Below, piece after piece: positions 19,001 to 27,297 of a DNA stretch of 48,377 nucleotides (position 1 is the first letter of the stretch; the number at the start of each line of letters is the position of its first letter). A program made the translations under genes and the position numbers. This DNA is from Deltaproteobacteria bacterium. Lineage in GTDB: Bacteria; Desulfobacterota; Desulfuromonadia; Desulfuromonadales; Geopsychrobacteraceae. The notes under the pieces were generated by a model. That model was not told where the DNA came from, searched no databases, and worked only from the letters and a program-made list of their open reading frames with translations. Where the stretch lies: contig JAJRQB010000156.1 of NCBI GenBank assembly GCA_024280485.1, positions 1-48,377 on the forward strand, given 5' to 3'.

Positions 19001-19264
19001 GATGGTACGACCCTACTGAAAGGCTACAAAGCTTTGCGCCGCCTCGAAAATAAGTTGCGATTGCTCTATGATCAGTCGATGAATGAGTTGAGCGTGACTG
19101 GCACCGGCTTACGTCGGATTGCTCGCAGTCTCGGTTATGAGAAAGGTGCCAGGTCACCAGAGGAGCAGTTACTAGGCGATTATCACCAGATTACTGAAAA
19201 TATCCGTGCGGTGTTTGAACGCAGGCTCTGTTCGGTGACAACAGACACTGACGTAAAAGGTTAA
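16100..19264 (+). CDS. glnE: Bifunctional glutamine synthetase adenylyltransferase/adenylyl-removing enzyme
   Basis: Controls glutamine synthetase by adding or removing AMP in response to nitrogen status. Two nucleotidyltransferase domains are visible: the N-terminal adenylyl-removing one with GMGKLGGHELNFSSDIDL (about residue 227) and the C-terminal adenylylating one with GMGKLGGYELNYHSDLDI (about residue 754). Each is followed by an all-helical regulatory domain (GRGGIREIEFFIQ and GRGGMVDVEFLTQ). I chose the TTG at 16100 because GGAG lies 5 bp upstream; the frame is open back to 16019, inside mtnA, but those residues are unlike GlnE. 1054 aa, a little above the E. coli protein (946). Confidence 0.95.
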   Translation: MSEKRIDISASLLDGEHTETLARQLEPFGFDELQRSAINLELLFEVWPRTDLLCLVLADSLLTADPDLALNYLERLLSIVEQGQLLQVLEDDNRRRQLLVILGGSPFLATLFCRDTVFFKQLFIDGEIDQSVNEERMLAELRELISLDVEPHECDRLLRCYKARQFLRIGGRDLCGLAELEEVTAELSALAAAALQIAIEVCSYQLQQEYGQPIAEDGGEAEFTVLGMGKLGGHELNFSSDIDLIYCYSTMRGQTSGGSRGEQIELRRYFIKLSEMISRTLHQPTADGFVFRVDTRLRPDGNSGDLAISLNAAETYYESWGQSWERAAMIKARPVAGSIALGEELLARLEPFIYRRFLDFGMIEDIMLMKKKIDASLNRTGEGESNLKLGRGGIREIEFFIQALQLVNGGKNRLLRERNSLKALRLLGEQDLISGEEVLSLQQAYRFLRTVEHRIQIVQERQTHSLPTRADEMLALARRSGFDDTDSFNQRLKDHREEVCRVYRGLFHSDEPVEALRPEVSLLFDPDADPDLVKDLLEEKGFSNPDAAYVSLHALHGDQPERRLTERGRRYFEQLIPLLLSELLDSPNPDQALNNLEAFLNRLHSRTSFFALLAENPEIVKLLVTLFGSSQMLSRIFIQRPELLDTMVSRAYAISVKPQQQMADELTAQMIETESYEEHLEILRRFRNEEFLRIALNDLHGELGQSEITHQLSWLAEVCLDQAIQMARHELIPRFGLPFLESDQEREVAFAVIGMGKLGGYELNYHSDLDIIFLHEGAGKTRPVEGTDSDRFRELNSQEYFARLAQRIISALTLVTREGIVYKIDTDLRPSGNQGPLVTGLGVFEVYHRESAQPWERQSMTRARMLCGPPEFMQRCQVLIKELTFGRGLPENLVPEICRLRQRMEKEIARENSGRINIKTGRGGMVDVEFLTQYLQLMHAHEHEELCDQNTLHLLKTMVSLQLLDAEDGTTLLKGYKALRRLENKLRLLYDQSMNELSVTGTGLRRIARSLGYEKGARSPEEQLLGDYHQITENIRAVFERRLCSVTTDTDVKG

Positions 19265-19268
19265 ACTG

Positions 19269-21254
19269 ATGACAAAACGAGTGATGGTTATAGATGATGA
19301 TCGGGGCATTCGGTCATTTTTACAGAAGACTCTGTATGTAAAGGGTTACGAGGTTGTTGTTGCTGAGCGTGGTGCCTCTGGCCTGCAGAAGCTCTTAACA
19401 GGGAATTTTGATCTTGTTTTTCTTGATCTCAATATGCCAGAAATTTCAGGACAAACCATCTGCGCTGCGCTGCGTAAGCAAGAAAAAACCAAAAATCTTC
19501 CAGTGGTGATGATGACAGCCATGTTTAAGACAGCGCAACAGATTGAGGATGCGCTGAAAGAATATGATGCCAGTGCTTTTTTGCTGAAACCCTTTACAGT
19601 GGCAGCTTTATTTGAAGTGGTTGAGGCACAGATTGGGACGGCATCAGCAGCTGGAGCTGAACCGTTCGATGGCAAGGCGTCTCAAGTTAAAGATGAACCA
19701 ACCACTGATTCTGCGGAAAAGAAGACTGAGCCCCCTGCTAAAGTAGAGACTGAGCCATTGTCGGGGAGCCTCAGTAAGGCAGAGTTCCCTCAGCTTCTCC
19801 ATCGACTCTATAAGCAGAAATTGACAGGGCTGCTGCACCTTCAAAAAAATTCTGCCAAGAAAGTCATCTATGTCAAAAGTGGGTATCCGATCTTCGTCCG
19901 CTCCAATATTCTTGGAGAATGCCTGGGTCGAATGCTGGTTAAGGATGACGTGATCACTCAGGTTGACTGTGATCAGTCGATTGAGAATAGTAAGACTTCC
20001 GGCAGGCTACAGGGGACAGTCCTGATAGAAATGGGCCTGCTGACACCGCAGGACTTGCATGATGCCCTTAAGCAACAGGTCACAGAAAAGCTCCTGAATG
20101 TTTTTGCCTGGCCTGAAGGTTTGTTTCGTTTCGTCCCGCAGGAGAATTTCAAGAAAAGCGTCACCAGCATAGAACTTTCACCGGCTGGATTGATTCTTGA
20201 GGGGATCAGGAATTACTGGGAAAAGGAGCGGGTTGAAGGGTATCTGCGGCCTTATTTGACGGACTATCTCAAGCAGGCTGAAAATCCGGTCTATCTGTTT
20301 CAGGATATGGGTCTTTCACGCCGCGGAGAAGAGGTTTTTGCTGAATGCCTGGGTGATTTAACCCTCGAGTCGATTCTGACGCGGCACCCCCTTTCAAAAA
20401 ATGAAGTGCAACAGGTCCTGGCTGCGTTGATTGTTTCTGGAATGGTGATCCCTCAGACCACTGCCAGCAGACTCGATGATGACGGACGTGCACGTCGTAA
20501 GGCCGACCGCCCGATCGACAGCGAGTTACGTAAGCAAATTTTGGAAGACTATAAACGGATTATGCCCGTAGATTATTTTACTGCACTTGATATCGGTCAT
20601 AAGTCAGATAGTGCGACCGTACGACGTGCCTATTATAAGCTGGCCAAGCAGTATCATCCTGATCGCTATCTTGGGCGCGGGCTGTCAAATGATATGGAAA
20701 ATAAAGTTAACGAAATTTTTGGACATATCACACAAGCCTATACCGTGCTCAGTGATCCAACAACACGGACCGAATATCGTGATGAATTGGAAAATGGGCC
20801 CAAGGCGAAGATCGATGTTAATCAGGTCATTGAGGCTGAAACTTCTTTTCAGCAAGGACGTTCATTACTTAAAATACGGCAGTATCGTGACGCGGCCAAA
20901 AAGTTGAAGATATCGATTGAATTAAGCCCGGAAGAGCCTGAATATTTGACCAGCTATGCTTGGGCTGTTTTTAAATCCTCACCTGAAAACCCTGGCGTTC
21001 AGAATCAGGCCCTTGAAATTTTGCTTGCTTCTCGTGAACTTAACCCAGGACTAGAGGAGACCCACCTTTTCCTGGGACATGTTTACCAGGCACTGGGTAA
21101 GGAGAGGCAATCTGAAAAGTCTTTTGAAATGGCAGTGCAGGCGAATCCGAATTGTACCGAAGCTTTGAGAGAATTGCGATTGATCAACTTAAGGCGTGGT
21201 CAGCCAGAGCCATCGCGCGGGATGTTTAAAAAATTTCGCAATAAGGAGAAATAG
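19269..21254 (+). CDS. Receiver - PATAN (DUF4388) - J-domain - TPR protein
   Basis: A 661-aa signalling fusion. Residues 1-125 are an intact receiver: D9-D11 acidic cluster, phospho-acceptor D53 (FLDLNMP), T83 and Lys107 (LLKPFT). A low-complexity linker rich in E/K/T/P (about 130-170) is followed by a PATAN/DUF4388-type domain (about 172-300; LTGLLHLQ, VIYVKSGYPIFVRS, LLTPQDLHDAL). A DnaJ-type J domain has its HPD at 463-465 (AKQYHPDRY). C-terminal TPR repeats (about 515-650) end the protein. It begins 4 bp after glnE stops. The J domain suggests it recruits an Hsp70 (DnaK) in response to a phosphorelay, but partner and output are unknown. The architecture is known from Geobacter and myxobacterial genomes. 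Confidence 0.85.
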   Translation: MTKRVMVIDDDRGIRSFLQKTLYVKGYEVVVAERGASGLQKLLTGNFDLVFLDLNMPEISGQTICAALRKQEKTKNLPVVMMTAMFKTAQQIEDALKEYDASAFLLKPFTVAALFEVVEAQIGTASAAGAEPFDGKASQVKDEPTTDSAEKKTEPPAKVETEPLSGSLSKAEFPQLLHRLYKQKLTGLLHLQKNSAKKVIYVKSGYPIFVRSNILGECLGRMLVKDDVITQVDCDQSIENSKTSGRLQGTVLIEMGLLTPQDLHDALKQQVTEKLLNVFAWPEGLFRFVPQENFKKSVTSIELSPAGLILEGIRNYWEKERVEGYLRPYLTDYLKQAENPVYLFQDMGLSRRGEEVFAECLGDLTLESILTRHPLSKNEVQQVLAALIVSGMVIPQTTASRLDDDGRARRKADRPIDSELRKQILEDYKRIMPVDYFTALDIGHKSDSATVRRAYYKLAKQYHPDRYLGRGLSNDMENKVNEIFGHITQAYTVLSDPTTRTEYRDELENGPKAKIDVNQVIEAETSFQQGRSLLKIRQYRDAAKKLKISIELSPEEPEYLTSYAWAVFKSSPENPGVQNQALEILLASRELNPGLEETHLFLGHVYQALGKERQSEKSFEMAVQANPNCTEALRELRLINLRRGQPEPSRGMFKKFRNKEK

Positions 21255-21257
21255 AAT

Positions 21258-21326
21258 ATGAGATATCTTGTTTTATCAGGGTTATTTTTTGTTACAGGCT
21301 GTGTTCCCTGTATCCCTTGTCTTTAA
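21258..21326 (+). CDS. Possible 22-residue micro-lipoprotein
   Basis: A very short ORF, MRYLVLSGLFFVTGCVPCIPCL. It has a strong ribosome site (AAGGAG, 9 bp before the ATG), a positive then hydrophobic N-terminus and a good lipobox (VTGC). Cleavage would leave only eight residues, with three cysteines. It sits 3 bp after the J-domain gene and its last 4 bp overlap the convergent stop of the PilZ-like gene. A 6-bp inverted repeat (TACAGG/CCTGTA) lies inside it, so the region could instead be a weak terminator. Translation is unproven. Confidence 0.4.
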   Translation: MRYLVLSGLFFVTGCVPCIPCL

Positions 21327-22045
21327 TTCCCGCATTCAGAGGTTGCAATGGTCTCTGACATCCGGGTTAAATTGAGCTGATGTAGTGCTTCCGCAAACAG
21401 GTTACTGCCGAGGATCGGGCGGACCCGTTTGAGATAATTTCCAATAATCCGGCTGCGAATGCTGTCGCGAACCTCTTTTGATTGTGGGGTGCAGACAACC
21501 CCCACCTCAATATTATCCCCCCGTCCGATTTCTTTCCCATTGATAGAATAGACTGCCTTGGCATGGAGGTTATAGGTTTCATTGTCGCGCTCTAAGCAGA
21601 TCTCCATCTCTTCAGCGTGTGCCAGTTCAAAGGGAGAGATGAAGCGGATGCCGCGATCAGCCAGAGTGACGATATGGGTGTCAATTTGCTGTCCGCGTAC
21701 AGTCACTCGAATCGGCCAATCGACACAGATGCGGATGTGGTTTCGTGGGGTGCGGTGAAAGTGGTTTTCCAGAGCAAGGTAGAGGGTCTCTATCGTCAGT
21801 GGGACTTCGAGACGGTGTCGGTCCTGATAATGTGATGAACTGAAGATCAGAGTATGACTGAAGCCAGGGGGCTGCTCCATACCTTCACTAATAAGGAGTA
21901 ATGGATCATCTTCAGGCTTATCCGTCAGCCGATAGCCCCACTCAAGTATTAATGCCTTAATCAGTTCGTAGAGGGGATTGTTGTTGATGCAGAGATGAAC
22001 GTTCTTCACCATTGGAGAACGAGAGGTTTTGCCAAGCATAGTCAA
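21323..22045 (-). CDS. PilZ-like domain protein with degenerate c-di-GMP motif
   Basis: 240 aa. The first 90 residues look like a diverged receiver-like or alpha/beta domain without phospho-acceptor signature. Residues 95-215 resemble PilZ: an RxxxR motif is present (R101-R105, RNHIR), but the second motif, normally D/N-x-S-x-x-G, reads T127-L-A129-D-R-G132, so two of its three key residues are missing. c-di-GMP binding is therefore doubtful. I took the TTG at 22045 (GGAG 7 bp upstream, overlapping the phosphatase stop by 4 bp); an ATG at 22039 is the alternative. It is translationally coupled to the SpoIIE-type phosphatase upstream, so the two probably act in one pathway. Confidence 0.75.
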   Translation of the reverse strand: MTMLGKTSRSPMVKNVHLCINNNPLYELIKALILEWGYRLTDKPEDDPLLLISEGMEQPPGFSHTLIFSSSHYQDRHRLEVPLTIETLYLALENHFHRTPRNHIRICVDWPIRVTVRGQQIDTHIVTLADRGIRFISPFELAHAEEMEICLERDNETYNLHAKAVYSINGKEIGRGDNIEVGVVCTPQSKEVRDSIRSRIIGNYLKRVRPILGSNLFAEALHQLNLTRMSETIATSECGN

Positions 22046-22842
22046 TTTATAACTCCAGGAAGTGGTTGGTGGAAATCGAGGACGATTGCCGTACAGTCAT
22101 CAGCAGGTGGATGGATGCAACCAAAATCGAGACTTCGCTGGTAGACTGCATCGAGAAACTCAATGTGGTCGCCTCCCAGTTCCATAAGGACAGACTCGAC
22201 CCTGTTGGTGCCATACTGTTCCCCCGCAGAATTGACTGCCTCACTGAGACCATCTGTATAGAGGAGAAGGCGGTCACCAACGTTAAATTCAAATGTTTCT
22301 TGTTCGATATCGGGGTCTTTGAAGAAACCGAGCGGTGGCGCTGTGGTTTCCAGATGGATCAACTGATCGCCGCGGCGGATCAGTGGATTGACATGACCGC
22401 AGTTAATATAGTGCATCTTGAGGCTTCTAGGGTCAATAATCGCGAAGAAGAGTGTTGTTGAAAAAAGATGATCAATTTTTTGACTGCGGGCGGCAAAATT
22501 TCGTAGAAAACAATTGATCCCGGTTACAACTGCCAGCGGGTCGCACTTATCGAGAGATGCATGACGAATGAAGCCGTAGATCAAAGACATGATGACCGAG
22601 GCATGCAGGCCGTGGCCGGTAACGTCACCGAGGTAGAGAGTTTGACAGCCATCGCGCATTTCGATGAAGTCGAAGTAGTCACCGCCAAGGCCTTTGGCCA
22701 TAAGGTTTTTTACCCCGATACAACACCAACTGCAGATTGGTGAACTACGTGGGAACAGCAGCTGTTGGACTCCGCTAGCCAAGTCGATCTCCTGTGACAA
22801 GGAGCAACCACAGATTTTCTTGGAGTCTTTCTGTTTAGTCAA
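22042..22842 (-). CDS. SpoIIE/RsbU-type PP2C serine phosphatase
   Basis: 266-aa metal-dependent protein phosphatase. Motifs in order: GGDYFDF (53-59), GDVTGHGLHAS (72-82), INCGHVNPL, LLLYTDGLSEAVN and the terminal ADDCTAIVL, so all metal-ligand aspartates are kept. It has no N-terminal sensor domain, only about 45 residues with an unusual set of cysteines (C11, C13, C37, C40, C41) that might bind a metal. The likely substrate is an anti-sigma antagonist (STAS protein), but none is in the window. The start is a TTG (22842) with only a modest GGGA site, so the N-terminus is uncertain. Confidence 0.88.
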   Translation of the reverse strand: MTKQKDSKKICGCSLSQEIDLASGVQQLLFPRSSPICSWCCIGVKNLMAKGLGGDYFDFIEMRDGCQTLYLGDVTGHGLHASVIMSLIYGFIRHASLDKCDPLAVVTGINCFLRNFAARSQKIDHLFSTTLFFAIIDPRSLKMHYINCGHVNPLIRRGDQLIHLETTAPPLGFFKDPDIEQETFEFNVGDRLLLYTDGLSEAVNSAGEQYGTNRVESVLMELGGDHIEFLDAVYQRSLDFGCIHPPADDCTAIVLDFHQPLPGVIN

Positions 22843-23190
22843 ATGTCAGTTCCCGTCCAGTGAATAGTGCGATACTTAGTACCACAATTGCGCTTGTCAG
22901 ATATTTGTTGAGGCTGCTGTATCGAATGATATCAAATTATTCGACGTATGCCAGTGGTCGGCTCACAGTACGTGTGTCGATGTCGGATCGTAACATTGGA
23001 TCTTGGGCAGCCAGAGGTTCTACGGAGCTATTGGCCTGTCGCTTTGCGTGAAATAAGAGTGGAAAGATGATTTGTTAAACGATCCTTCTTTATTCTGAAA
23101 AGATTAGGAAAAGTGCTACACTTGCAAAGCGTTGGTTAATTAATGGTTATTGTTTTTGAATGAATATCTGGAGGGGTAGGAGGTTTCTGG
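22843..23190. other. Intergenic region between the divergent phosphatase and haem-binding-type genes
   Basis: About 350 bp without a supportable gene. It should hold the promoters of both neighbours, but I find no convincing -35/-10 pair. A 41-codon ORF (ATG 22927) has no ribosome site and no recognisable sequence. The last 20 bp carry the strong AGGAGG of the downstream gene. Confidence 0.5.
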
Positions 23191-24048
23191 TTGAGAGTTT
23201 TTATACTGTTGATGCTAGTTCTGCTTCCGGCTCTGGCCCAGGCGGAAATGCAGGTCTATGTTCAGAAGGTCGTCACAGGCCCAATGGTTGATGGTGACAA
23301 CTCGGATGGGGTTTGGAAACAGGCGAAACCGGTCCTGATTGATGATCTGGTCGCGAATGAATCAATTTTTTTGTCGGCAGTCTATACCGATGAACGGATC
23401 TATTTTTTGGTGCAGTACCCTGACAAGGCTGAAAATCCCCTGCATAAACCTTGGATGTGGAGTGAGGATGAGCGGAGTTATCTCGAGGGCCCTCATCGTG
23501 AAGACACCTTTGTTTTCAAGTGGAGTATGATGACACAGGACGTGAACCTGTCGGTCTTCTCGGATGATGACTATCGCGCAGACGTCTGGTATTGGAAAGC
23601 GAATCGCAGCAATCTCGCTGGATATGCAGACGACAAGATGCAGATTCTTGATAGCTCTGCAACGGAAAAGAGCAAAAAACTACGCAGTTTCAATGGGCAA
23701 GTGCGCTATCTTGATCGAATTTCAGACGAGGGCGCTGCACCCTATCGTGAAATTGGTGCGCCGGATGAACACAAGCCGGTAGCCATTCGCTACCAGCCTG
23801 CCCAGCCTGACGGTAGCCGCGCTGACATTAATGCGAAAGGGCGTTGGGTAAGTGGTTTTTGGGTCGTCGAATTCTGTCGCAAACTGCAGACCGGGCATGC
23901 TGATGACATCCAGTTTTCAATGGAGAAAAAGCCCTTGTTCGGCGTGTCTATCTTTAGCCTTTATGGCAATAATCTGGATGTTACTTCACCCAATTTTTAC
24001 GGGATGGGCCGGATTTCTGAACCACTGCGCTTGAATTTTATCAAGTAG
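23191..24048 (+). CDS. Secreted ethylbenzene-dehydrogenase-related (haem-binding type) protein
   Basis: 285 aa with a cleavable signal peptide (MRVFILLMLVLLPALAQA). The mature part resembles the gamma-subunit/cytochrome c-552-type haem-binding domain (EB_dh family) found in DMSO-reductase-family enzymes and as stand-alone periplasmic proteins: a VDGDNSDGVWKQAKP opening, then AVYTDERIYFLVQY, ADVWYWKANRS and WVVEFCRKLQTGHADDIQFS near the C-terminus. There is no CxxCH, so any haem would be b-type and non-covalent. No molybdoenzyme or cytochrome gene is adjacent. Start: TTG at 23191 with AGGAGG 7 bp upstream. A terminator follows. Confidence 0.8.
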   Translation: MRVFILLMLVLLPALAQAEMQVYVQKVVTGPMVDGDNSDGVWKQAKPVLIDDLVANESIFLSAVYTDERIYFLVQYPDKAENPLHKPWMWSEDERSYLEGPHREDTFVFKWSMMTQDVNLSVFSDDDYRADVWYWKANRSNLAGYADDKMQILDSSATEKSKKLRSFNGQVRYLDRISDEGAAPYREIGAPDEHKPVAIRYQPAQPDGSRADINAKGRWVSGFWVVEFCRKLQTGHADDIQFSMEKKPLFGVSIFSLYGNNLDVTSPNFYGMGRISEPLRLNFIK

Positions 24049-24077
24049 TTTTCCTCGCTGTCCTTTTGATATCAAAA

Positions 24078-24116
24078 AGCCGCTGCTCTTGAAAAGGAGA
24101 AGCGGCTCTTTCTTTA
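24078..24116. terminator. Bidirectional rho-independent terminator
   Basis: AGCCGCT (24078-24084) pairs with AGCGGCT (24101-24107), with an inner CTC/GAG extension. T-rich tails follow on both strands. It separates the convergent haem-binding-type gene (+) and RND operon (-). Confidence 0.85.
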
Positions 24117-24138
24117 TGTTGTTTATGGAAAAGTGATC

Positions 24139-27100
24139 TTATGGGTTGTGATGATCCGCGTGATGATCACGCAGACCAATCCCGCGGCGAATGTCCTCCA
24201 GAATCATGTAAAGACTGGGGATCAACAACAGGGTGATGACGGTGGCAAAGAGGATTCCGAAGGCCAGACTTATCGCCATGGGGATCAGAAACTGTGCCTG
24301 TACGCTGGTTTCAAGCATGATCGGCATCAGCCCGCAAAAGGTCGTCAGGGAGGTCAGAATGATCGGTCGGAAACGCCGGGTCCCGGCGGCAACAAGGCTT
24401 TCACGTAACCCCATCCCTTTTCGACGGTTCTGGTTGGCGCGGTCGATCAGCAGCAGGGAGTCGTTGACCACAACTCCTGATAGGGCCACCAGACCGAACA
24501 TGCTTAACAGACTTAGATCAAAGCCCATGATGATGTGTCCGAAAACGGCACCGACCATTCCGAAGGGGATGGCCGCCATGATCAGCAACGGCTGGCTGTA
24601 GCTGCGGAAGGGGATAGCCAGTAGGGCGAAAATTATCAACAACGACAGTTTAAAGCCGTCGATCATACTCCCCACTGACTCGGCTCGTTCCTTCTCTTCC
24701 CCTTCCATATCGAAACTCAGACCCGGATAATCGGCAATAAGTTGTGGCAGAATCTTGGCTTTTAGTTCTTTGAGGATATCCTGCGCGTTGTTCGTGTGAC
24801 TATCAACGCTGGCGGTGACATTGATCACCCGCTTACGATCAGTGCGGTTGATCTGGGAGAATCCGAAACCCTGACTAAAAGTCGCTGCGATATTTAAGGG
24901 AATCTCGCCTCCAGACGGGGTGCGGATCCGCAGATTCTCAAGGTCGGCCAGAGTCCGGCGATTTTCTTCTGGATAACGAACCATGACCTTGATTTCATTG
25001 CGCCCACGTTGAAGTCGCAGAGCTTCGGCACCGAAGAAGGCGGCCCGAACTTGGCGACCCAGATCACTTTCGGTAACGCCGAGGGTTTGTGCTGCAGGTT
25101 TGAGGCGTAGTTTGATCTCACGTTTACCCCGTGCATAGGTATCTTCAATGTCACTGACTCCGGGGTATTCAGCCAGCGCGCTACGGAGCCTGTCCGAGGC
25201 TTGTTCTAATACCTCAAAGCGTTCATGAGCAAGTCGCACATCGATGTTAGCGCCCATATGGATCAGGTTTGAGGCAAAGGTCAGGGATTCAACGCCGGGC
25301 ATTTCACCCATTTTTTCGCGCCAGAGTGCAGTAATCTCTGTCGCCGGGATGCCGCGCTGTTCACTTTCGGTCAGAAACATTGCCACGTTGGTAAGGTGGG
25401 TGCCGCTACTCGTAAATCCGCCGCGCGGACCTCCGCCGGCGATAGTGCCGCCGACCACAGAATAGATATTACGCAGGATGGTGCTCCCTGGTGCGCGGCT
25501 TTGGTCATATTCGTCAACTGTTTCTAGTGCCGTTTTGACGAGGCGTTGTTGTACCAGTGCGGTATCCTCGGCCGGCATCCCGCGTATCATCTGGACCGAC
25601 GCAGTAATACGATCACCATCGACATCAGGCATGAAGCGGAATTTGACCACACCACCCTTGACGATACCGATAGTCAGGATCAGTGCTCCTATAGCGAGCG
25701 CCAGTGAGACGTAGCGGTAGCTTATGTTCAGTTCGAGGGTTTTATGGTAGGGACCGGCAATAAAACGATCGAGGGCGTTTCCGAATTTGCGCCTGACCCG
25801 ATCAATTGCGCCGAGCAGGCCGCGACTTTCGCCGCGACGTTTTCCGAGAGCCAGGTGTGCCGGCAGCACTAGTAGAGATTCGACCAGAGAGACCAGTAGC
25901 AGGGTAATTACGATCAGCGGGATAACCTTGATGAACTTACCCATCATCCCGGAGACGAAAACCAGTGGCGTAAAAGCAGCTACCGTGGTCAGGATAGAAA
26001 AAGTGACCGGGATTGCCACTTCCAGAGCGCCATCAATCGCAGCTTGGGCGAAGGGTTTTCCCGCTTGGCGGTGTTCATAGATATTTTCACCGACCACAAT
26101 CGCGTCATCGACCAGAATTCCCAGCGCAAGAATGAAGGCGAAGAGCGAGATCATATTGATTGAAACCCCGATAAAGGGCATCAAGAAGAGGGTACCGAAG
26201 AAAGAGATCGGGATTCCGAGCATGACCCACATGGCGAGACGGATTTCGAGGAACAGACCGAGGATAATAATGACCAAGCTGAGGCCGAAAAGGGCATTTT
26301 TTTGCAGCAACGACATGCGGCTTTCAAAGATCTCGGAAGTGTCATTCCAGGCCGCAAGCCGAATGGCCTCAGGTAACTGCAGACGTTTAGTCTCGATATA
26401 GTTCTGTACCAGTACCGATATTTCGGTCGGTTTCTGATCGCCGATTCTGAAGACATTAACCATCGCTGCTGGGTAACCATCGAAGTGCGCGTATTCATCG
26501 GTGTCAGCGAAGCCGTCAACCACCTGCGCAATATCGCTCAGCTTCACCTGAGTACCATCGGAGTTGCTGAGGATAACAATGTCGGCATATTCAGGCCCGA
26601 AGTAGCGTCGTTCTTTAGTGCGGAGCAGGATTTCACCGCCGGTAGTTTTAATCGAACCCCCTGGCAGGTCGAGGGACGCACTGCGTATTCTGCTTGCTAC
26701 CTGCTCGAGGGTCAGGTGGTATTGGCGCAGGCGATCTTCTCGAATTTCGACAGAAATCTCGAAAGGACGAATACCACCCAGTTCGACTTGGGTAATCCCC
26801 GGCAGTTCGAGCAGTTCGTCACGGATGGTTTCAGCTTGCTGGCGCAGGCTGCGCTCACCGATCTCGCCGTAAACAACCAATGAGATGACTTCGCGGCGAT
26901 TGACCAGTTTACTGACAACCGGTTTTTCGGCGTCCTCAGGGAAGGTGGTGATCCGGTCGATCTCACTTTTAATATTTTGCAGTACCTGATCCGGGTCCTG
27001 ATCGGAATAGATCTCTGCGATGACGCTTCCGGAACCTTCCCCGGCACTCGATTTGAGTTGTTTTATACCGTCGACCCCCGTCAGAGCTTCCTCGACTTTA

Positions 27101-27297
27101 AGGAGAATTCCCTCTTCGACCTCTTCCGGGCCAGCACCGGGGTAGGCAACTGAAACCGAAATGCGATCGAGAGAGACCTCGGGGAAGACTTCCTGCTTGA
27201 TTTCCGGGGCCTTGATGATGCCACCCAGAATCAGAATCAGCATCAGCAGATTGGCTGCTACATGGTTGGTGGTCATCCAACGGATGGCACCTATCAT
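24139..27297 (-). CDS. RND-family efflux transporter (AcrB-like permease)
   Basis: 1052-aa inner-membrane proton-driven pump of a tripartite system. The N-terminal transmembrane helix (HVAANLLMLILILGG) and the VFPEVSLDRISVSVAYPGAGPEEVE start of the porter domain are typical. The proton-relay Asp pair is present (GILVDDAIVVGENI). The segment matching the AcrB TM10 Lys reads GVVVNDSLLLID, with no Lys, as in a sub-branch of hydrophobe/amphiphile exporters. Last gene of tetR-OMF-MFP-RND; its ATG overlaps the MFP stop by 4 bp (ATGA). Substrate cannot be told from sequence; the metal-type (CusA) signature is not obvious. Confidence 0.95.
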   Translation of the reverse strand: MIGAIRWMTTNHVAANLLMLILILGGIIKAPEIKQEVFPEVSLDRISVSVAYPGAGPEEVEEGILLKVEEALTGVDGIKQLKSSAGEGSGSVIAEIYSDQDPDQVLQNIKSEIDRITTFPEDAEKPVVSKLVNRREVISLVVYGEIGERSLRQQAETIRDELLELPGITQVELGGIRPFEISVEIREDRLRQYHLTLEQVASRIRSASLDLPGGSIKTTGGEILLRTKERRYFGPEYADIVILSNSDGTQVKLSDIAQVVDGFADTDEYAHFDGYPAAMVNVFRIGDQKPTEISVLVQNYIETKRLQLPEAIRLAAWNDTSEIFESRMSLLQKNALFGLSLVIIILGLFLEIRLAMWVMLGIPISFFGTLFLMPFIGVSINMISLFAFILALGILVDDAIVVGENIYEHRQAGKPFAQAAIDGALEVAIPVTFSILTTVAAFTPLVFVSGMMGKFIKVIPLIVITLLLVSLVESLLVLPAHLALGKRRGESRGLLGAIDRVRRKFGNALDRFIAGPYHKTLELNISYRYVSLALAIGALILTIGIVKGGVVKFRFMPDVDGDRITASVQMIRGMPAEDTALVQQRLVKTALETVDEYDQSRAPGSTILRNIYSVVGGTIAGGGPRGGFTSSGTHLTNVAMFLTESEQRGIPATEITALWREKMGEMPGVESLTFASNLIHMGANIDVRLAHERFEVLEQASDRLRSALAEYPGVSDIEDTYARGKREIKLRLKPAAQTLGVTESDLGRQVRAAFFGAEALRLQRGRNEIKVMVRYPEENRRTLADLENLRIRTPSGGEIPLNIAATFSQGFGFSQINRTDRKRVINVTASVDSHTNNAQDILKELKAKILPQLIADYPGLSFDMEGEEKERAESVGSMIDGFKLSLLIIFALLAIPFRSYSQPLLIMAAIPFGMVGAVFGHIIMGFDLSLLSMFGLVALSGVVVNDSLLLIDRANQNRRKGMGLRESLVAAGTRRFRPIILTSLTTFCGLMPIMLETSVQAQFLIPMAISLAFGILFATVITLLLIPSLYMILEDIRRGIGLRDHHADHHNP

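Noticed and set aside
23105-23125. Sigma-54-like site before the EB_dh-type gene (GTGCTACACTTGCA)
   Set aside because: The TTGC is present but the GG element 12 bp upstream is missing, so it does not fit the -24/-12 pattern.
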